Assembly (NCBI GenBank): GCA_937951685.1
Contig: CALFBG010000332.1
Span: forward strand, 1-33,313
Length of the DNA stretch: 33,313 bases
Direction: 5' to 3'
From: an uncultured Saprospiraceae bacterium
Lineage (GTDB): Bacteria > Bacteroidota > Bacteroidia > Chitinophagales > Saprospiraceae
Under the pieces are notes generated by a model, which made no database searches, had not been told where the DNA came from, and worked only from the letters and a program-made list of their open reading frames with translations. This document shows, piece after piece, positions 25,703-33,313 of the stretch (within the stretch, counting starts at the first letter, position 1; every line of letters starts with the position of its first letter). A program made the position numbers and the translations under genes.

Positions 25703-27043
25703 TTACACCTTTAAAAGATGCCACGCTTTGGACCGTAAATAGTATACCGTAAAGCACAGCATAGCAATCCAATAGAAAATTTCTGAAGCCCAAGCCCAGA
25801 CTAATCCGCCATTCGTATATTCTACTACAATGTATATGTAACTCAGGTATCCTACGGCACAGATCGCTTGCATTTTTAGACCAAAATAAGTCGCACCAGT
25901 TCCTGCCAACCCATTAAAATACACTCCTCCTACTGAGAAAAGACTTAAAATACCGAGCAAAACGTAGAAAATGGGACGTGCTTCGGTTATAATCGACATT
26001 TCTTCGGAACCCAAAATAGGATACAAGATGTGCTCTGGAAAAAGAACTACGGGTAAGGCTAAGACCATCGTTGTCAACCAACAGATTTTAGCCGTCTTCC
26101 AGATCATGGGCAAAACGGCCATGCGCTTGCGCTGACCGATTAAATTACTAACAATGGTATTGATACCAGAGGCAAACCCCCAACAAGGAATTGATAAAAA
26201 GAGGTAAACCATCCTTACCAAATTCGTAATCGCTAAAGCCCGCTCTCCCAAATTCTCTACAATCCCAAAGAATACAAACCAACTCCCCAAACCAACAACC
26301 GCTTGCGCTACAATGGGTGCAGAAATACTTAATTGCTGTTTAATCAGCGTAAGATCAATATTCGGAATTCGGTTGAGTCGATATTTGCGAAGTGGCGTAT
26401 CAAAAATCATATACAGGACAAAAACGATAAAAGCAACCATTTCGGCAATCGTACTCGCCAATCCTGCTCCCGCAATGCCCATCTCGGGAAAACCCCAATG
26501 ACCAAAGATCAAACTATAATTCAGGACAATATTGACAATAGCCAAGATTAAGGTATCCACTACAATGAAATAGGTTCTCGCCGTACCCGTATAGAGTGCG
26601 ACAATGGCTACACCAATATAACTGAAGAAAACACCATAAGAACGGTAATCTAAATAGGCTAGACTTTTGGTATAAATTGGACTACTGGGGTCAACAAACT
26701 GCGAAAAAAACCACTGGCACCCAAATGTCATGAATAAGAACATCGCGATGGCCAATGCCAATTCAAAGTATACCATGGCATAAAAAGTGCGACCTACTTC
26801 CTCCGACTTCCCTTCCCCAATTCTCCGCGCAATCATGATTTGTCCACCTTTGGAAAAACCAAAGCCAATCGCCGCAATCACTAAGTAAAATACGCCCACA
26901 AAGCCAATTGCCGCAAAATCTAACTCATCTAAGTGAAAAAGAAATACGCCATCACTCAACGCGATAATATTCTGAACCGCACTACCCAACATGATTGGAG
27001 TAGATATGTGAAGAATAGTTTTATATGAAGTGTTCATTCCCAT
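25703..27043 (-). CDS. MATE-family efflux transporter
   Basis: This 446-residue protein has the length and about twelve hydrophobic segments expected of MATE antiporters, which move cationic drugs, toxins or metabolites out across the inner membrane using a Na+ or H+ gradient. It has the internal two-fold layout: an N-terminal half starting ILHISTPIMLGSAVQN with the loop GGQIMIARRIGEG, and a second half starting QQLSISAPIVAQAVVG with the equivalent ASGINTIVSNLIGQRKR. The MatE family call is firm; the substrate cannot be read. The start at 27043 directly follows an in-frame TAA; a second ATG lies two codons later. It is on the same strand as the synthetase, so it could export the lipopeptide, but the 665-bp gap and the wide distribution of such pumps make a general role just as likely. 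Confidence 0.92.
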   Translation of the reverse strand: MGMNTSYKTILHISTPIMLGSAVQNIIALSDGVFLFHLDELDFAAIGFVGVFYLVIAAIGFGFSKGGQIMIARRIGEGKSEEVGRTFYAMVYFELALAIAMFLFMTFGCQWFFSQFVDPSSPIYTKSLAYLDYRSYGVFFSYIGVAIVALYTGTARTYFIVVDTLILAIVNIVLNYSLIFGHWGFPEMGIAGAGLASTIAEMVAFIVFVLYMIFDTPLRKYRLNRIPNIDLTLIKQQLSISAPIVAQAVVGLGSWFVFFGIVENLGERALAITNLVRMVYLFLSIPCWGFASGINTIVSNLIGQRKRMAVLPMIWKTAKICWLTTMVLALPVVLFPEHILYPILGSEEMSIITEARPIFYVLLGILSLFSVGGVYFNGLAGTGATYFGLKMQAICAVGYLSYIYIVVEYTNGGLVWAWASEIFYWIAMLCFTVYYLRSKAWHLLKV

Positions 27044-27591
27044 TTAGTAGGTAGAAAAGCTGTTTTAAAATTCAAAGATAAAGGCATGATAACAATTTTA
27101 TTGGAGTAGATCTTTTTAAGTTCAGACTAACATTATGACTGAGATAAAAGAGAAGCACCAAACAGCGTATCAATGCATAAGTATATTAGAGTCCTAAAAC
27201 ATCTTCAAAGCAAAGGAAACAATATTAAGCAGGGAATCAAAATTATTCTGTAATAAGTTGAAATCATTTTATTCCAGATATTAAAGCACTTACCATTTCA
27301 AAATGAAAAAAATAGAAAACTTTATCGCTACTCTTCTTATTTTATACTAAACTATGCTTAATTTAGCGCCATTAAATCTACCCTTTGATTCTTAAAACAC
27401 CAGCAATTAATGGCGAATTTGCTTTCAGCAATCGATCAGCCTCAACAATCGCTTTCTTAGATTTTCCCCTTGAGACTGTTAACGGTCAAAGACAATGATC
27501 TTATGGAAAGCTTTTTGCTGCTGATAGCTTCGTTTCCATAAGTATATTGTAAATTAGCCTGAAATTTATATTCATTTGCTAAATCTTACCT
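27044..27591. other. Divergent spacer between MATE gene and oligopeptidase B
   Basis: This AT-rich 548-bp spacer must hold the promoters of both flanking genes. No tRNA, ncRNA or convincing gene is visible. A minus-strand open stretch of 36 codons (27485 down to a TAG at 27378) contains a protein-like GKSKKAIVEADRLLKANSP but lacks a start and may be a gene remnant. A perfect 10-bp inverted repeat lies at 27500-27542. Confidence 0.6.
27500..27542. repeat. 10-bp inverted repeat upstream of oligopeptidase B
   Basis: Arms cttatggaaa (27500-27509) and tttccataag (27533-27542) are perfectly complementary and separated by 23 bp. They end 49 bp before the oligopeptidase start. This could be a dimeric regulator site or the end of a decayed insertion. 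Confidence 0.5.
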
Positions 27592-29817
27592 ATGCTTAAC
27601 CAAAAGATTTATTATTTCTCGCTCTTGCTACTATGTATTGGCTTGACAATCAGTCAAACAGCGTGTGAAAGCGGTACAACCAAAACAGAAATTTCAAAAA
27701 ATTCTATAATGAATAATCACAATACCATAAAACCGCCCCTAGCCAAAAAAGTCAACAAGGAGCTTAGTATTCACGGTGATACGAGAATCGATCCTTATTT
27801 TTGGATGAAACTAAGCGACGAACAAAAAAATGCAGAAAACCCCGATCAGCAAACTCAAGACGTGCTTTCCTATTTGAATGCAGAAAATGACTATACAGAA
27901 AAAGTACTCGCACATACCGCCGATTTCCAAGAAAAATTGTACGATGAGATCGTGGGAAGAATTAAACAAGATGATCAATCCGTTCCCTACAAAGAAAATG
28001 GGTACTACTATTTGACCCGCTACGAAGAAGGAAAAGAATATCCTATCTATGCTCGTAAAAAAGAATCGTTGGACGCGCCCGAGGAGATCATGCTCAACGT
28101 AAACGATCTAGCCAAAGATTATAGCTATTATCAAGTGGCGGGAAGAAGCGTCAGTAGCAATAATAAAATTTTAGCCTACGGAGAAGATACACTTAGCCGT
28201 AGAATTTATAAAATTAAGTTTAAAAACTTAGTAACCGGAGAACATTTAGAGGATGAAATTCCGAATACTTCAGGAAGCTGTGTTTGGGCCAATGATAATC
28301 AACACGTTTTCTATACAGTGAAAGATGAGGCCTTACGGTCTTTCAAAATTTTCCGCCACCGCTTAGGAACGGCTGCTACCGACGATAAACTAATCTATCA
28401 CGAGGAGGATGAAACCTTCTCTACTTTTTGTTATAAAACAAAATCTAAGAAGTTCTTAATCATTGGTTCTTTCGCTACGCTTACGCGAGAATATCGTATC
28501 CTAGACGCTGATAATCCTACCGGCGAATTTAAAATTTTCGAACCGCGTAATCGAGATTTAAAATTAGAATATGATATTAGCCACTACGGTGATAAATTTT
28601 ACATTCGAACCAACTTAGATGCGCAAAACTTCCGCTTGATGGAAACCCCCGTCAATGCTACCGGTAGAACTAATTGGAAAGAAGTCCTTGCACACCGCAA
28701 AGATGTATTGCTAGAAGACATGGATATTTTTAATAATTTCTTAGTCTTGTCCGAGCGAAAAAACGGAATTACGCAGTTGCGCATTCGCCCTTGGGAAGGA
28801 GCAGAACATTATATTGATTTTGGAGAAGATACTTACTTAGCTTATACTTCGGTGAATCCACAGTTTGACACGGATATTCTCCGCCTAGGTTATACCTCAA
28901 TGACCGTTCCTAATTCTACTTACGATTATAATATGTCCAACAAAGAAATGAATTTGTTGAAACGTCAAGAAGTAGTCGGAGATTTTGATTCTAATAATTA
29001 TAAATCTGAAAGACTTTACGCAACGGGAAGAGATGGCACCAAAATTCCAATTAGCCTTGTTTACCGCAAAGGCTACCAAAAAGATGGAAAAAGTCCACTG
29101 CTACTTTACGGCTACGGTTCCTACGGCGCAAGCATGGATCCATACTTTAGTTCGGTACGCTTGAGTTTATTAGATCGTGGTTTTGCCTTCGCCATTGCAC
29201 ACATTCGAGGGGGAGAAGAAATGGGTAGACATTGGTACGAAGATGGCAAATTGCTAAACAAGAAAAATACCTTCAACGATTTCATTGATTGTGGGGAATA
29301 CCTCATCGCAGAAAAATATACCGGTAAGGGTCATTTATACGCAATGGGGGGTTCTGCCGGTGGCTTGCTAATGGGTGCCGTCGTGAATATGCGCCCCGAC
29401 TTGTGGAGTGGCGTTATTGCTGCGGTTCCTTTTGTTGATGTCATCAGTACAATGTTGGATGAAACGATTCCTTTAACCACCGGAGAATTTGATGAATGGG
29501 GAAATCCTAAAGACAAGACTTACTACGATTACATCAAGACTTATTCTCCTTACGATAACGTTACTAAAAAAGATTATCCTCCAATGTTGGTCACCACGGG
29601 ATTACACGATTCTCAGGTTCAATACTGGGAACCCGCAAAATGGGTCGCGAAGTTGCGAGACTTAAAAACAGATCAACATCCACTTTTAATGCATACCAAT
29701 ATGGAAGCCGGACACGGTGGTGCATCCGGAAGATTCCGCCGCTACAAAGAAACGGCTTTGGAATATGCTTTTTTCCTCGACTTAGCAGGAAAATTGGATA
29801 AGGAAGTTAAAAATTAA
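27592..29817 (+). CDS. ptrB: Oligopeptidase B-like serine peptidase (S9A) with lipoprotein-type signal
   Basis: This 741-residue protein is a prolyl-oligopeptidase-family enzyme; the oligopeptidase B branch cleaves short peptides after Arg or Lys. The N terminus has a hydrophobic stretch and a Cys in SQTACESG, a loose Bacteroidota-style lipobox, so export and lipid anchoring are likely, unlike the cytosolic enterobacterial PtrB. The mature part opens with the family signature RIDPYFWMKLSD, followed by the propeller region. The C-terminal alpha/beta hydrolase domain carries GGSAGG (Ser588), GLHDSQVQYWEP (Asp673) and EAGHGGASGRF (His708), the full triad. VPFVDV, PLTTGEFDEWGNP and YSPYDNV are typical of oligopeptidase B; the acidic GEFDEW segment matches the region that reads basic P1 residues. 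The extra ~50 N-terminal residues explain the length above the usual ~690. The gene is monocistronic, ended by a hairpin at 29864. Confidence 0.92.
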   Translation: MLNQKIYYFSLLLLCIGLTISQTACESGTTKTEISKNSIMNNHNTIKPPLAKKVNKELSIHGDTRIDPYFWMKLSDEQKNAENPDQQTQDVLSYLNAENDYTEKVLAHTADFQEKLYDEIVGRIKQDDQSVPYKENGYYYLTRYEEGKEYPIYARKKESLDAPEEIMLNVNDLAKDYSYYQVAGRSVSSNNKILAYGEDTLSRRIYKIKFKNLVTGEHLEDEIPNTSGSCVWANDNQHVFYTVKDEALRSFKIFRHRLGTAATDDKLIYHEEDETFSTFCYKTKSKKFLIIGSFATLTREYRILDADNPTGEFKIFEPRNRDLKLEYDISHYGDKFYIRTNLDAQNFRLMETPVNATGRTNWKEVLAHRKDVLLEDMDIFNNFLVLSERKNGITQLRIRPWEGAEHYIDFGEDTYLAYTSVNPQFDTDILRLGYTSMTVPNSTYDYNMSNKEMNLLKRQEVVGDFDSNNYKSERLYATGRDGTKIPISLVYRKGYQKDGKSPLLLYGYGSYGASMDPYFSSVRLSLLDRGFAFAIAHIRGGEEMGRHWYEDGKLLNKKNTFNDFIDCGEYLIAEKYTGKGHLYAMGGSAGGLLMGAVVNMRPDLWSGVIAAVPFVDVISTMLDETIPLTTGEFDEWGNPKDKTYYDYIKTYSPYDNVTKKDYPPMLVTTGLHDSQVQYWEPAKWVAKLRDLKTDQHPLLMHTNMEAGHGGASGRFRRYKETALEYAFFLDLAGKLDKEVKN

Positions 29818-29863
29818 GCGAGTAAACTAGCGATTTTGTTTTATTTTGTTTTATAAAATGGCT

Positions 29864-29896
29864 CAGCGAGTATCTAGTTGGTCTAGGTACTCGCTG
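29864..29896. terminator. Probable bidirectional intrinsic terminator
   Basis: The arms cagcgagtatctag (29864-29877) and ctaggtactcgctg (29883-29896) form a 14-bp stem with one G-U wobble and a 5-base loop. On the plus strand it is followed by atttattt, and on the minus strand by the T- and A-rich complement of 29836-29860. It sits between the convergent oligopeptidase (stop at 29817) and glycosyltransferase (stop at 29923) genes and can serve both. Confidence 0.85.
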
Positions 29897-29922
29897 ATTT
29901 ATTTATTGTAATAGCTAAGCGT

Positions 29923-31035
29923 TCAATCCGCAAATACATTTTGATAAAACGCGACTAACCGACGGGATTCTTTTTCCCAAGTATATTCGATTTTTGCTTT
30001 TTGGCAATTTGTCTTTAACCTTTGGTATAAATTTGCATCTTGTAGCAATTTTTGAATCGCACCGCAAAGCGCTTTTTCACTCAAATCGTTGACCAAAATA
30101 GCCACTTCGTATTCCGCATTTATTTTTTGATACTCCGGGAAGTTCATATGGATCGCGGGTAGTTCTGCTTGAATGTAATCGAACGCTTTATTCGCCAAGG
30201 AATAATAATAGTTCAAGCCTTTATTTTCTAATAAATTTAGTCCAATCGTTACTTGCGGTGTCATTTTTTTTAACTCTTCGGGGCGCACTCTTCCTAGAAA
30301 TTCTACCCGATCTTCTAGCTTCAACTTGCGCGTTAAAGCACGTAGCTCTGCCGATAAATCGCCCTCCCCTGCCAAGCGCAAAATTACGTTTTCTAACTTC
30401 GGCAATACGCGCAAAACCTCCGCAATTCCACGCCCATCATTCAAGGCGCCTTGATACAATAAAATTGCAGGATTGCTCGGCGTAATTTCCTTAATCTCCG
30501 TGGTCATGCGAAAGGGCAAATTTCGGATGACCGTAAAAGAAGTCCCGTATTTTTCTTTAAAAATCTCCGCCAAGCTTTCGCAAACGGTATAAGCATACGT
30601 CACGCGAGGAATAATCGCATCCGCTAAGTATTCCCAAATGCGTTGTTCTCGTTTTCGGTGTACTAATTCGGGTACTTCCGTGTAGTATTCGTGCGCGTCG
30701 TAGACTAGTTTTTTCCCACTTATCTTACTCGCTAAGAATCCCGCCAATAAAGTATCCAAGTCGATCGCACAAACGAGCTCAGCCCGTTTAAAAAGCAAAA
30801 AGAAGAATAACCGTAAATTGAATTCGAGATAAAAGAACTTTCCGCGTTGAAAAAAACAGGTAAATCTTTTTTGTTGGAAAGGCAGCTGAGCTAAAGGAAT
30901 AGAATCTGGCAATTTGCGACCTACTAGTAATACCGCATAGCCTGCCGTCGTCAGACTCGTACAAATTCGAATCATGCGTTGATCAAAGTTCAGGTCGTTG
31001 GTAACCGTACAGACTATGCGCTTTTTTCTATCCAT
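29923..31035 (-). CDS. GT4-type glycosyltransferase (GT-B fold)
   Basis: This 370-residue protein is a group 1 glycosyltransferase, which moves a sugar from a nucleotide donor to an envelope or exopolysaccharide acceptor on the cytoplasmic side. The N-terminal acceptor half has TVTNDLNFDQRMIR and YDAHEYYTEVPEL. The C-terminal Rossmann half has LLYQGALNDGRGI, LAGEGDL, DRVEFLGRV and the donor-site segment NKAFDYIQAELPAI, where the usual Glu of the FEY motif is Asp. A hydrophobic, basic patch (about residues 68-84) may be a membrane-contact surface. The start overlaps the 3' end of recQ by 22 bp, with GGAGG at 31046-31050 ten bases upstream, which suggests translational coupling. Donor and acceptor cannot be named from the sequence. 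Confidence 0.88.
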   Translation of the reverse strand: MDRKKRIVCTVTNDLNFDQRMIRICTSLTTAGYAVLLVGRKLPDSIPLAQLPFQQKRFTCFFQRGKFFYLEFNLRLFFFLLFKRAELVCAIDLDTLLAGFLASKISGKKLVYDAHEYYTEVPELVHRKREQRIWEYLADAIIPRVTYAYTVCESLAEIFKEKYGTSFTVIRNLPFRMTTEIKEITPSNPAILLYQGALNDGRGIAEVLRVLPKLENVILRLAGEGDLSAELRALTRKLKLEDRVEFLGRVRPEELKKMTPQVTIGLNLLENKGLNYYYSLANKAFDYIQAELPAIHMNFPEYQKINAEYEVAILVNDLSEKALCGAIQKLLQDANLYQRLKTNCQKAKIEYTWEKESRRLVAFYQNVFAD

Positions 31036-32924
31036 ATGAGTTTTTCCTCCAGTTGGTCAACAATCCCTTCGTCGATTAAAAAGCTGACGGTTTTTAATAC
31101 TTGCTCCGTGCGCTTAGGGGCAAAAGAAGCTACTACGTCGTCAATTGTAAGCGCTTCCTTGACGAGCATTTTTTTAATTTTTGCTTTGAAGCGCTGATAC
31201 AATTCATCCGTCAGTTCCACTTTGTTACGTCCTAAGCAAACATCGCAAATACCACAAGTCCCCGCTTTCTCTTCTCCAAAATAACGCACTAATTGTTGGC
31301 TCCGACACTGAATATGTTCCGCGTAGTTGATCGCTGATCTAATCTTTTCTTGTTGCCGATTTTTCCGAAAATTATACATTTCTTGGTCAATGACAAGGTC
31401 CTTATCCACAAGCCGTTCGCTCAGAAAAACCAATTGGGGCTCGTCTTTGTGGGGACTAAAATCAATGATGCCTTCTCTCCGTAAAATCAAGAGTTGATGA
31501 TCTAATTCTGCAATGGATATTTTTAGGAATTTGGCTAAATTTCGCTCCCGAATATTGACGGGATAGTTAAACGCACCTTGATAACTCCGTAAAATCGTCT
31601 TCAGTAAATTATCAAAAGCAGGATTTTTTAATTGGAAATCATAGAGCTCTTCTTTCGAAATAGCGATTCTCAAACTCGACGGAATAAAAACAGCATCCGT
31701 CATCGCAACCCATCCCGCTTGTTCTAAAATTTTAAGGCAGCTAAAAGTCTTTCGGGCTTTAAATCCAAATTTTTTCGTAAAGTCGACGATATCAAAATCA
31801 AAACTTTCTCCAATCCCCGACCCCGTCGCCAATTGCAAGTAACTGCCCAACGCACGATAGACCTGTCGAACTTCCTTCATCTCTGGAAAGGCCGTTTCAA
31901 AACCATGCTCTAAACTTTTCCGATCCTGCTCATTGTACAACAGGACGGCATACGCCTTTTGCTCATCTCGACCCGCTCGACCTGCTTCTTGGAAATAAGC
32001 TTCCAAACTATCCGGCAAATCCATATGCACCACAACCCGTACGTCCGATTTGTCAATTCCCATTCCAAAAGCATTCGTAGAGACCATTACCCGCAATTTG
32101 TTGTTGAGCCAGGCTTCTTGCTTATCTGATCGAGACAAGGTGGAAATCCCTGCGTGGTAAAAATCAGCAGCAATATTTTTGCGTTGTAAGTAGCTGGCTA
32201 TTTCTTGGGTTCGGCGCCGACTTCGCACGTAAACAATCCCACTTCCCTTTACTTTTTGTAGGATGTCTACCAACTTGTTTAGCTTATTTTCTTCCGACAA
32301 AACAACGTAAGCTAGATTCTCGCGCACAAAGCTTTTTTGAAAAATATTTCCTGCTGAAAATTCTAGTTTATCCTGAATATCTTTGACGACGTCGGTTGTT
32401 GCCGTTGCCGTTAATGCAATCACTGGAACTTTCGGTAATAATTCTTTAATTTCTGGAATTTTCAAATAACTCGGTCGGAAATCATAGCCCCACTGAGAGA
32501 CACAATGTGCTTCGTCTACCGCGAGTAAGTTCACCGGCATTCGCTTGATTCGTTCCCGTACGATGTCCGTACAAAGCCTTTCGGGGGAGAGATATAATAA
32601 TTTAATGCCACCAAAAACGGCATTATCCAAAATCCGGTCAATGTCTTTATAATGCATTCCCGCGTAAATAGCCACTGCACTGACTCCCATCGCTTGCAAA
32701 CGAGCCACTTGATCCTTCATCAAAGAAATCAGTGGCGACACAACAATGCAAATCCCTTCTTGCAATAAAGCGGGTACTTGGAAACAAATAGATTTTCCAC
32801 CGCCCGTTGGTAATAGCGCAAGCGTATCTTTACCATCCAGTACCGATTGGATAATTTCTTGTTGCAGCGGACGAAATTCATCGTAGCCCCAATACTGTTT
32901 TAATATTTCTTTTGGTGTTTGAAT
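31014..32924 (-). CDS. recQ: RecQ-family ATP-dependent DNA helicase, apparent ATT start
   Basis: This is a 3'-5' DNA helicase of recombination and repair, about 636 residues. From the proposed start: motif 0 YWGYDEFRPLQ, Walker A PTGGGKS (Lys44), the SPLISLMKDQ motif, DEAH (~137-140) with the RecQ aromatic loop after it (HCVSQWGYDFRPSY), LTATAT, and in the second RecA domain STNAFGMGIDKSDVR and QEAGRAGRD. The zinc-binding Cys set is Cys-x16-Cys-x2-Cys-x2-Cys in the C-terminal part. No HRDC domain follows, so this is the shorter type. Start: no ATG, GTG or TTG lies between the in-frame TAA at 32937-32939 and the conserved helicase start. The codon where relatives have Met, ahead of QTPKEILK, is ATT at 32922-32924, with an A-rich leader. 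A TTG at 32765 would delete Walker A and is rejected. The gene precedes and overlaps the glycosyltransferase gene. Confidence 0.9.
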   Translation of the reverse strand: MQTPKEILKQYWGYDEFRPLQQEIIQSVLDGKDTLALLPTGGGKSICFQVPALLQEGICIVVSPLISLMKDQVARLQAMGVSAVAIYAGMHYKDIDRILDNAVFGGIKLLYLSPERLCTDIVRERIKRMPVNLLAVDEAHCVSQWGYDFRPSYLKIPEIKELLPKVPVIALTATATTDVVKDIQDKLEFSAGNIFQKSFVRENLAYVVLSEENKLNKLVDILQKVKGSGIVYVRSRRRTQEIASYLQRKNIAADFYHAGISTLSRSDKQEAWLNNKLRVMVSTNAFGMGIDKSDVRVVVHMDLPDSLEAYFQEAGRAGRDEQKAYAVLLYNEQDRKSLEHGFETAFPEMKEVRQVYRALGSYLQLATGSGIGESFDFDIVDFTKKFGFKARKTFSCLKILEQAGWVAMTDAVFIPSSLRIAISKEELYDFQLKNPAFDNLLKTILRSYQGAFNYPVNIRERNLAKFLKISIAELDHQLLILRREGIIDFSPHKDEPQLVFLSERLVDKDLVIDQEMYNFRKNRQQEKIRSAINYAEHIQCRSQQLVRYFGEEKAGTCGICDVCLGRNKVELTDELYQRFKAKIKKMLVKEALTIDDVVASFAPKRTEQVLKTVSFLIDEGIVDQLEEKLIWIEKSA

Positions 32925-33189
32925 AGTTTGTTCTTTTTATTTGTAGGCTTAAAATGGGTACTTTGTAATTTAAGTTTGTGAATATTTTGAGCGTTGAATT
33001 TTCGTCCTAATCAAGGAAGCCCCGGAGTCTAATCCTTGAAAAGGATTGAGGCGAGGAGCCGACGCGGAGTAGGCCGAAAAGGCAGGTTCAAAATGTTCGA
33101 TAATTTATTACAAAGTACGGAGTAACTCCTAGATTAAAAATGTAATCTTTTAAAAGCTTTCCAGTGCTCCTTTATTACTAAAAAAGCAC
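32925..33189. other. Spacer upstream of recQ
   Basis: This 265-bp stretch lacks a gene. It is mostly filled by the long imperfect palindrome at 32958-33118. Beyond it lie a short perfect inverted repeat ggagt-a-actcc (33119-33129) and AT-rich sequence with small hairpins (agatt/aatct near 33131-33148; agtgct/agcact at 33162-33190). No ATG lies on the minus strand in the 90 bp before the recQ start. Confidence 0.6.
32958..33118. repeat. Long imperfect palindrome, possible MITE or structured RNA
   Basis: The ends gtactttgtaa (32958-32968) and ttacaaagtac (33108-33118) are perfect 11-bp inverted repeats. The centre aatccttgaaaaggatt (33031-33047) is also palindromic, and the two ~72-bp arms between pair imperfectly along their length, for example gaatattttga against tcaaaatgttc and ttttcgtccta against taggccgaaaa. 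The core is GC-richer than its surroundings. No target-site duplication is obvious, and no other copy is visible in the window. Confidence 0.6.
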
Positions 33190-33313
33190 TTAAGTAGGTT
33201 TACCTAATAAATTCACTAATTTGTGACGAGTAAATTTTGTTTCACTCTTCGTTAAAAAGCCTTGAAAACCAATGGTTTCCTGCATTTTTTGCCTCGATTG
33301 AAGCAAAATTTTC
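33190..33313 (-). CDS. Possible 3' end of an upstream gene, partial
   Basis: A minus-strand frame is open from the right window edge to a TAA at 33190-33192, 40 codons, ending in FTRHKLVNLLGKPT. There is an internal ATG reading MQETIGFQGFLTKSE. I recognise no family, and the stretch is too short to separate a true C terminus from a chance frame. Confidence 0.25.
   Translation of the reverse strand, partial: KILLQSRQKMQETIGFQGFLTKSETKFTRHKLVNLLGKPT

Noticed and set aside
27500..27542. Intrinsic terminator for a gene upstream of oligopeptidase B
   Set aside because: The loop is 23 bases and no T-run follows on either strand, and there is no gene ending here.
31014..32765. recQ starting at the TTG at 32765
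   Set aside because: This would remove motif 0 and the Walker A PTGGGKS, which are encoded in frame just upstream.
1..33313. tRNA, rRNA, riboswitch, integrase or insertion-sequence transposase
   Set aside because: I found no cloverleaf, conserved rRNA core, known aptamer or transposase/integrase motif in the intergenic regions, and the coding regions are accounted for.

Overview
The window looks like part of a Bacteroidota chromosome, possibly from the Saprospiria or a related order. The grounds are AT-rich sequence, A-rich leaders with few Shine-Dalgarno sites, a loose lipobox on a secreted oligopeptidase, and the styles of the RecQ, GT4 glycosyltransferase and MATE proteins. The phylum is an inference from these traits; no rRNA or other phylogenetic marker is present.

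Region 1 (1-25037, minus strand) is a single uninterrupted reading frame of at least 8,345 codons that runs off the left edge. It encodes a lipopeptide non-ribosomal peptide synthetase: a fatty-acyl-AMP ligase (FAAL) with a carrier protein loads an acyl chain, followed by seven elongation modules, the seventh cut by the window edge. The order is FAAL-PCP | C-A-PCP | C-A-PCP | C-A-PCP | C-A-PCP-E | C-A-PCP | C-A-PCP | C-A(partial). Hand-read specificity codes repeat: modules 1, 3 and 5 share an unusual acidic code (DIWEM[CS][GA]DDK), modules 2 and 6 are Val-like (DAIWLGGTFK), module 4 is Asp-like (DLTKIGHIGK) with epimerisation, and module 7 begins like module 4. The predicted chain is acyl-X-Val-X-D-Asp-X-Val-Asp-..., where X is unassigned and possibly basic. 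No release domain lies in the window.

Region 2 (25038-27591) holds a 665-bp spacer with short tandem repeats, a MATE-family transporter on the same strand as the synthetase (25703-27043), and a 548-bp divergent spacer with an inverted repeat.

Region 3 (27592-29922) holds a plus-strand, lipoprotein-like oligopeptidase B and a strong hairpin that can terminate transcription from both sides.

Region 4 (29923-33313, minus strand) is a recQ-glycosyltransferase pair overlapping by 22 bp. recQ has no ATG, GTG or TTG at its homologous start and appears to use ATT. Upstream of recQ is a ~161-bp imperfect palindrome resembling a MITE, and at the right edge a short fragment that may be the 3' end of another gene.

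The synthetase and perhaps the MATE pump form the natural-product part. Oligopeptidase B, RecQ and the glycosyltransferase look like ordinary genome neighbours, although a peptidase specific for basic residues beside this synthetase is worth noting.
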